Assembly (NCBI GenBank): GCA_964196565.1
Contig: CAXMUH010000112.1
Location: forward strand, 1 to 46,072
Length of the DNA stretch: 46,072 nt
Direction of reading: 5' to 3'
Origin: 2-12-FULL-42-15 sp964196565
Lineage (GTDB): Bacteria > Pseudomonadota > Gammaproteobacteria > Coxiellales > Coxiellaceae
Shown: piece after piece, positions 41,887 through 46,072 of the stretch
How the letters are laid out: each line of letters starts with the position of its first letter
How positions within the stretch are numbered: the stretch's first letter is position 1
Notes under the pieces: model-generated
Database searches by the model: none
What the model saw: only the letters and a program-made list of their open reading frames with translations
What the model was told of the DNA's origin: nothing
Position numbers and translations under genes: made by a program

Positions 41887-43710
41887 ATGATTCAGCTAAA
41901 ACAAATAACACTCTCCCGCTCTCACAAACAGCTATTGGTAAACGCTGATATAACCATTCACGTCAGGCAAAAAGTAGGCCTGATTGGCAGAAATGGCAGC
42001 GGCAAAACCTCGCTGATGATGATGCTGCAAGGCGAAATTGGATCTGACGACGGTACCTTCTCCACGGGAAAACAAAAAATTGCCTATTTACAACAAGATA
42101 TACCACAAGACTCAACCCCAGCTATGGAGTATGTGCTGTATGGCGACTCGATATACAATCAACTCGATGTCGACCTAAAAACCGCCGAACAAAAACACGA
42201 TGGCATGCTGATCGCCGAGCTCCACATGAAGATGGCGGAAGTTGATGCTTACAGCATGCCAAGTAAAGCCGCTAAAATTATGCATGGTCTTGGCTTTAGC
42301 ACAGCTGAACTCAAAAAACCGCTCAATGCATTTTCCGGTGGTTGGCAGATGCGCTTAAATCTGGCTCGCCTTTTAATGACCCGTGCTGATATCTTGCTAT
42401 TGGATGAGCCCACCAACCATTTGGATATGGAAGCGATTGTTTGGCTGGAAAACTGGTTAAAAGAATGCGAACAAACCATTGTGCTTATTTCACATGATCG
42501 CGACTTTATAGATAATGTGGTCACCCATATCGCGCATTTGCATAGCCAACAACTTAAACTTTATAAAGGCGATTATTCGCAATTTGAAATACAACGCTCT
42601 GAACAGCTAGCAGTACAACAAGCATCGCAGGCAAAAGCATCGGCCAAGCGCGCGCACTTACAATCCTATGTGGATCGTTTTCGTTATAAAGCTTCAAAAG
42701 CTAAACAAGCGCAATCTCGCATAAAAATGTTAGCAAAAATGGAAGAAACATTACCCATGCAAATGGATAATCCCTTTCATTTTGAATTTAAAAATACGCT
42801 ATCTGCCGGCAACCCAATGCTAACCCTTGATCAAGTGTCACTCGGTTATGATGACAAGCTTGTTTTAAAAAATATTAATTGTTCATTGCGAGACGGGGAT
42901 CGAATTGGTTTAATCGGACCTAATGGCGCCGGTAAATCGACTTTAATTAAATTACTCGCCAATAAAATTGAAGTTAAATCGGGAACCGTTCATGGCAGCA
43001 ATAAAATTAAAATGGGTTATTTTGCTCAGCATCAATTGGAATTGCTCGATGCAAAGTCAAATCCTTTAAACCATTTACAATTAATCGATAAACACATTAC
43101 CGAGGGCAAAGCGCGCCAATATTTAGGAAGCTTTAATTTCTCCAATGATGATGTTTTCAGAAACGTCGGATCATTTTCAGGCGGAGAAAAAGCACGCCTC
43201 GTTTTAGCATTAATTATCTGGCTTGCGCCGAATTTATTATTGCTGGATGAGCCAACCAACCATTTAGATCTTGAAATGCGCGAAGCACTAAACTTGGCGC
43301 TGCAAAATTATCAAGGCGCATTGATTTTAGTCTCGCATGATCGTCATTTATTAAATTGTGTTACCAATGAATTATGGTTGGTGGCCAATGGTAAAGTGCA
43401 GCTATTCGAAGGCGACTTAAATGATTATCAACGCTGGGTTATCGAGCAAGCAAAAGAAGCAGAAGCGCCAAAAGTAAAATCTGAAAAAAAACCATCACAG
43501 AAGAAAAATTTAAATGCACAAAAAGAAAAGCTTGAAAAAGAGCTAATCAAACTTGAAGAAGAGCTAGCAAAAATTGATTTACGTTTAACGGACAGTGATC
43601 TGTATTTACCAGAGAATAAAACAGAGTTGGATGAGATTACCCAAAAGCGCGATCAATTAAAGCGGAAAATACACGCGAAAGAAGAACAGTTGTTGAAACT
43701 GTATGGGTAG
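41887..43710 (+). CDS. yheS: ABC-F family ATPase, YheS-like
   Basis: A 607-aa protein with two ABC domains and no membrane part. Domain one has Walker A GRNGSGKTS and signature FSGGWQMRLNLARL with LLLDEPTNHLDMEAI; domain two has GPNGAGKSTLIKL, FSGGEKARLVLALI and LLLDEPTNHLDLEMRE. The linker (about residues 240-310, RAHLQSYVDRFRYKASKAKQ) and the charged coiled C-terminal tail are typical of ABC-F translation factors, and the sequence is closest in style to YheS. These act on the ribosome, though YheS itself is poorly understood. Shine-Dalgarno is weak. Confidence 0.9.
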   Translation: MIQLKQITLSRSHKQLLVNADITIHVRQKVGLIGRNGSGKTSLMMMLQGEIGSDDGTFSTGKQKIAYLQQDIPQDSTPAMEYVLYGDSIYNQLDVDLKTAEQKHDGMLIAELHMKMAEVDAYSMPSKAAKIMHGLGFSTAELKKPLNAFSGGWQMRLNLARLLMTRADILLLDEPTNHLDMEAIVWLENWLKECEQTIVLISHDRDFIDNVVTHIAHLHSQQLKLYKGDYSQFEIQRSEQLAVQQASQAKASAKRAHLQSYVDRFRYKASKAKQAQSRIKMLAKMEETLPMQMDNPFHFEFKNTLSAGNPMLTLDQVSLGYDDKLVLKNINCSLRDGDRIGLIGPNGAGKSTLIKLLANKIEVKSGTVHGSNKIKMGYFAQHQLELLDAKSNPLNHLQLIDKHITEGKARQYLGSFNFSNDDVFRNVGSFSGGEKARLVLALIIWLAPNLLLLDEPTNHLDLEMREALNLALQNYQGALILVSHDRHLLNCVTNELWLVANGKVQLFEGDLNDYQRWVIEQAKEAEAPKVKSEKKPSQKKNLNAQKEKLEKELIKLEEELAKIDLRLTDSDLYLPENKTELDEITQKRDQLKRKIHAKEEQLLKLYG

Positions 43711-43711
43711 A

Positions 43712-43795
43712 CCGGTCAGCGAAGCTGGCCGGGGAAAATAAAACCTGGCCAACTACGTTGGCCAGGCTACGAGCTAAACAGGCGCGTAATCCACC
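43712..43795. repeat. Palindromic repeat mosaic after the ABC-F gene
   Basis: The hairpin CCGGTCAGC-GAA-GCTGGCCGG (43712-43732) is followed by GGGGAAAATAAAA, a perfect 10-bp stem CCTGGCCAAC-TAC-GTTGGCCAGG (43744-43766), and GGCGCGTAATCCACC (43781-43795). The stop TAG of the ABC-F gene abuts it. These modules recur at 39.1, 45.2, 30.6 and 23.3 kb. Confidence 0.8.
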
Positions 43796-43804
43796 AAAAT
43801 CCAT

Positions 43805-45160
43805 TTAAACCGATTGTAGCGCTTGCTCTAATTTATCCACTGCAATAATTTCAATGCCTTTAATTGGTTTTTTCGGGGCATTAGCTGATGGTACAATCAT
43901 GCGGGTAAAACCATGTTTAGCGGCTTCTCGAATTCTAAGATCTCCACTTGGCACAGGGCGTATTTCACCCGACAATCCCACCTCACCAAATGCCACCAAC
44001 TCTCGGGGTAATGGATGGTTGTTTAAACTGGATAGCACCGCTAATAAAACCGCTAAATCCACGCCAGTTTCTTGTACGCGCAATCCGCCAACAACATTAA
44101 TAAAAACATCTTGTTTAAAGGTTGGAATACGACAATGGCGATGCAAGGTCGCTAATAACATCGATAAACGATTTTGTTCGATGCCCACCACCACTCGACG
44201 TGGATTTGCTAAATGACTTTCATCCACCAGCGCTTGCACTTCTACTAATAAAGGGCGAGAACCTTCCCAAGTGACCATCACAATACTGCCTGAGGCTGGC
44301 TTTTTATCTCGGGTTAAAAATATCGCTGACGGATTATCTACTTGACGCAAACCTTTATCGGTCATGGCAAAAACGCCAATTTCATTCACCGCACCAAAGC
44401 GATTTTTAACCGCACGTATTAAACGAAAGCGACTATCACTTCTGCCTTCAAAATATAAAACCGTATCCACCATATGTTCTAAAACGCGCGGCCCTGCAAT
44501 CGCACCTTCTTTAGTAACATGACCCGCTACAAATAACGCGGTCCCAGTTTGTTTAGCAAATCGTACCAATTTAGCGGCACTCTCACGCACTTGACTGACG
44601 CCACCTGGCGCACTGTTAATTTGATCGGTATAAATTGTCTGGATGGAATCAATCACTAAAATTTTAGGTTTGTGCTTTTGCGCTAAAGATAATATTCGTT
44701 CGACATTGGTTTCAGCCAACAGCGTTAAGGTTTCACAATCAGCATTTAAACGTTTAGCGCGTGCGGCTATCTGCGATAAAGATTCTTCGCCGGTTACATA
44801 TAATGCTGAAAAATTCTTAGCTAAAGAAGATAACACTTGCAGCAACAAAGTTGATTTTCCAATACCTGGATCACCACCAATCAATACCACAGAGTCTGAG
44901 ACCAAACCGCCGCCTAACACCAGATCAAACTCAGATAAGCCCGTGGCTATGCGTGTCTCAGTTAACATTTTAACATCTTTTAACAGGGTTAAACTGGATT
45001 CATCACCTGCATAATTACTCAATCGGCTGGATGATTTCGAGCCGGATGAAATTTCTTCAACCAAGGTATTCCACGCCTGGCATTGAGTGCATTGCCCTTG
45101 CCATTTATTAAATTCAGCGCCACATTGTTGGCAACAATAGATAGTTTTGGTTTTTAGCAT
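43805..45160 (-). CDS. radA: DNA repair protein RadA
   Basis: RadA is a RecA-like branch-migration helicase acting at recombination intermediates. The 451-aa protein has a zinc finger C10-x2-C13...C24-x2-C27, Walker A GGDPGIGKST at 95-104, the RadA-specific KNRFG motif near residue 252, and a Lon-like C-terminal domain (NVVGGLRVQETGVDLAVLLA). The ATG at 45160 has AAGGAA upstream and gives the usual length; the frame extends eight codons. A palindromic repeat region separates it from hemB. Confidence 0.97.
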   Translation of the reverse strand: MLKTKTIYCCQQCGAEFNKWQGQCTQCQAWNTLVEEISSGSKSSSRLSNYAGDESSLTLLKDVKMLTETRIATGLSEFDLVLGGGLVSDSVVLIGGDPGIGKSTLLLQVLSSLAKNFSALYVTGEESLSQIAARAKRLNADCETLTLLAETNVERILSLAQKHKPKILVIDSIQTIYTDQINSAPGGVSQVRESAAKLVRFAKQTGTALFVAGHVTKEGAIAGPRVLEHMVDTVLYFEGRSDSRFRLIRAVKNRFGAVNEIGVFAMTDKGLRQVDNPSAIFLTRDKKPASGSIVMVTWEGSRPLLVEVQALVDESHLANPRRVVVGIEQNRLSMLLATLHRHCRIPTFKQDVFINVVGGLRVQETGVDLAVLLAVLSSLNNHPLPRELVAFGEVGLSGEIRPVPSGDLRIREAAKHGFTRMIVPSANAPKKPIKGIEIIAVDKLEQALQSV

Positions 45161-45200
45161 ATGTATTTCCTTATGTCGAATCATGCTACGTATGATGCTT

Positions 45201-45276
45201 CCCGGCCAGCTTACGCTGACCGGGCTACGATAAAGCCAGTTCCGGCACCCGTAGCCTGGTCAACTTGTTGGCCAGG
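45201..45276. repeat. Palindromic repeat mosaic between radA and hemB
   Basis: CCCGGCCAGC-TTAC-GCTGACCGGG (45201-45224) and CCTGGTCAAC-TT-GTTGGCCAGG (45255-45276) are the same two hairpin modules as after the ABC-F gene, in the opposite orientation. It lies just beyond the end of hemB. Confidence 0.75.
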
Positions 45277-45285
45277 TTATAACAA

Positions 45286-46072
45286 TTACAATAACTCTGC
45301 GGCTTGCTTTGCAAAATAAGTAATAATAAAATCCGCTCCCGCGCGCTTAATACTCAGTAGTGATTCCATCATTACGGTCTTCTAATCCAAACAGACTTTT
45401 TCAGCCGCGGCTTTTATCATCGCAAACTCACCACTCACTTGATAAGCGCCCAAAGGTACACTTGGAAATTGTTGTTTCACTCGATAAATAACATCGAGAT
45501 ATGATTGCGCTGGTTTTACCATTAACATATCAGCGCCTTCTTTCACATCTTGATCTGCCTCAATCAAAGCTTTGCGTGCATTCGCCGGATTCATTTGATA
45601 GGTTTTTCGATCACCAAACTGTGGCGCGCCTTCAGCTGCTTCACGAAATGGTCCATAAAAACCGGAGGCGTATTTAACCGCATAACTTAAGATCGGTGTC
45701 TCACAAAATCCAGCCGCATCCAAACTGTCACGAATTACCGCTACCATCCCATCCATCATACCGCTTGGCGCAATAATATCTGCACCCGCTTTGGCATGCA
45801 ACACCGCTTGTTCTGCTAATAAAGGTAAGGTTTTATCATTATCGACATCAACTGCTTTATTCGGTTTTTTATGTAAAACACCACAGTGACCGTGAGATGT
45901 GTATTCGCAAAAACACAAATCACTGATAACCAATAATTCGGGCGAATGGTTTTTAATGGCTTGAATCGCTTTCACAATAACACTATTTTCATCTAAAGCG
46001 GATGAGCCTTTTTCATCTTTATGCTCGGGAATTCCAAATAAAATAACCGCGGGGATTTTAAGTTTTTTAATT
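45286..46072 (-). pseudogene. hemB: Delta-aminolevulinic acid dehydratase with in-frame TAG, partial
   Basis: HemB condenses two 5-aminolevulinate molecules to porphobilinogen. The gene runs off the window; the visible part has LVISDLCFCEYTSHGHCG with the zinc cysteines, APSGMMDGMV, the first active-site Lys segment SYAVKYASGFYGPFREAAEG, and the Schiff-base Lys in MLMVKPAQSYLDV. At AAAEKVCLD the frame hits TAG (45382-45384), but continues open in the same frame for 31 codons to TAA at 45286: KTVMMESLLSIKRAGAD, then ITYFAKQAAELL, the normal HemB C-terminus. The TAG stands where homologues have Glu (WLDEK). The truncated product loses the last 32 residues, part of the barrel, and is probably inactive unless the TAG is suppressed or a sequence error. 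Confidence 0.85.

Overview
The window is a stretch of an AT-rich gammaproteobacterial chromosome. Gene content (pcnB-folK-coaD-fdx, uvrA-hemE beside yajR-ssb, thiL-pgpA, glyA-nrdR-nusB, radA-hemB) and the number of large orphan proteins with eukaryote-like features (ankyrin, SET-like, possible nuclear localisation signal, pentapeptide-like and coiled-coil regions) suggest a host-associated lineage near Legionellales (Legionella/Coxiella/Berkiella-like). That placement is inference; no rRNA is present to test it.

Layout. 1-3.5 kb: end of mutM, then a minus-strand operon pcnB-folK-coaD-fdx-orphan, and a tRNA-Glu(CTC). 3.6-9.4 kb: tandem palindromic repeats, an ankyrin-like protein, a MarC-family membrane protein, an orphan protein with a basic NLS-like tail, a rubredoxin-reductase-like flavoprotein, a small secreted protein, and a HigBA toxin-antitoxin pair lying between two copies of the hemE 3' end. 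9.4-16.3 kb: uvrA-hemE diverging from yajR-ssb and an isocitrate lyase/PEP mutase family enzyme. 16.5-25 kb is accessory: a 932-aa helical orphan, a frameshifted trypsin-like protease, an EamA transporter and a tandem pair of SET-domain-like proteins, the upstream copy broken by one in-frame TGA. 25-29 kb: fabV, a TerC-family protein, thiL-pgpA. 29-39 kb is a second accessory block: a LuxR-type HTH protein, an S24-type repressor lacking its catalytic Ser, and a run of plus-strand orphans (666, 141, 1189 and 360 aa) with several short leader-like ORFs. 39-46 kb: glyA-nrdR-nusB, an ABC-F ATPase, radA, and hemB with an in-frame TAG 31 codons before its natural end.

Three genes (protease, second SET copy, hemB) carry a single inactivating change in an otherwise intact frame, which points to recent gene decay or to sequence errors. 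Mosaic palindromic repeats sit in many intergenic gaps, often at 3' ends of genes. The most unusual content is the SET-like tandem pair, the orphan effector-like block at 31-39 kb, and the higBA insertion at hemE. No CRISPR array, IS element, rRNA or prophage structural gene was seen.
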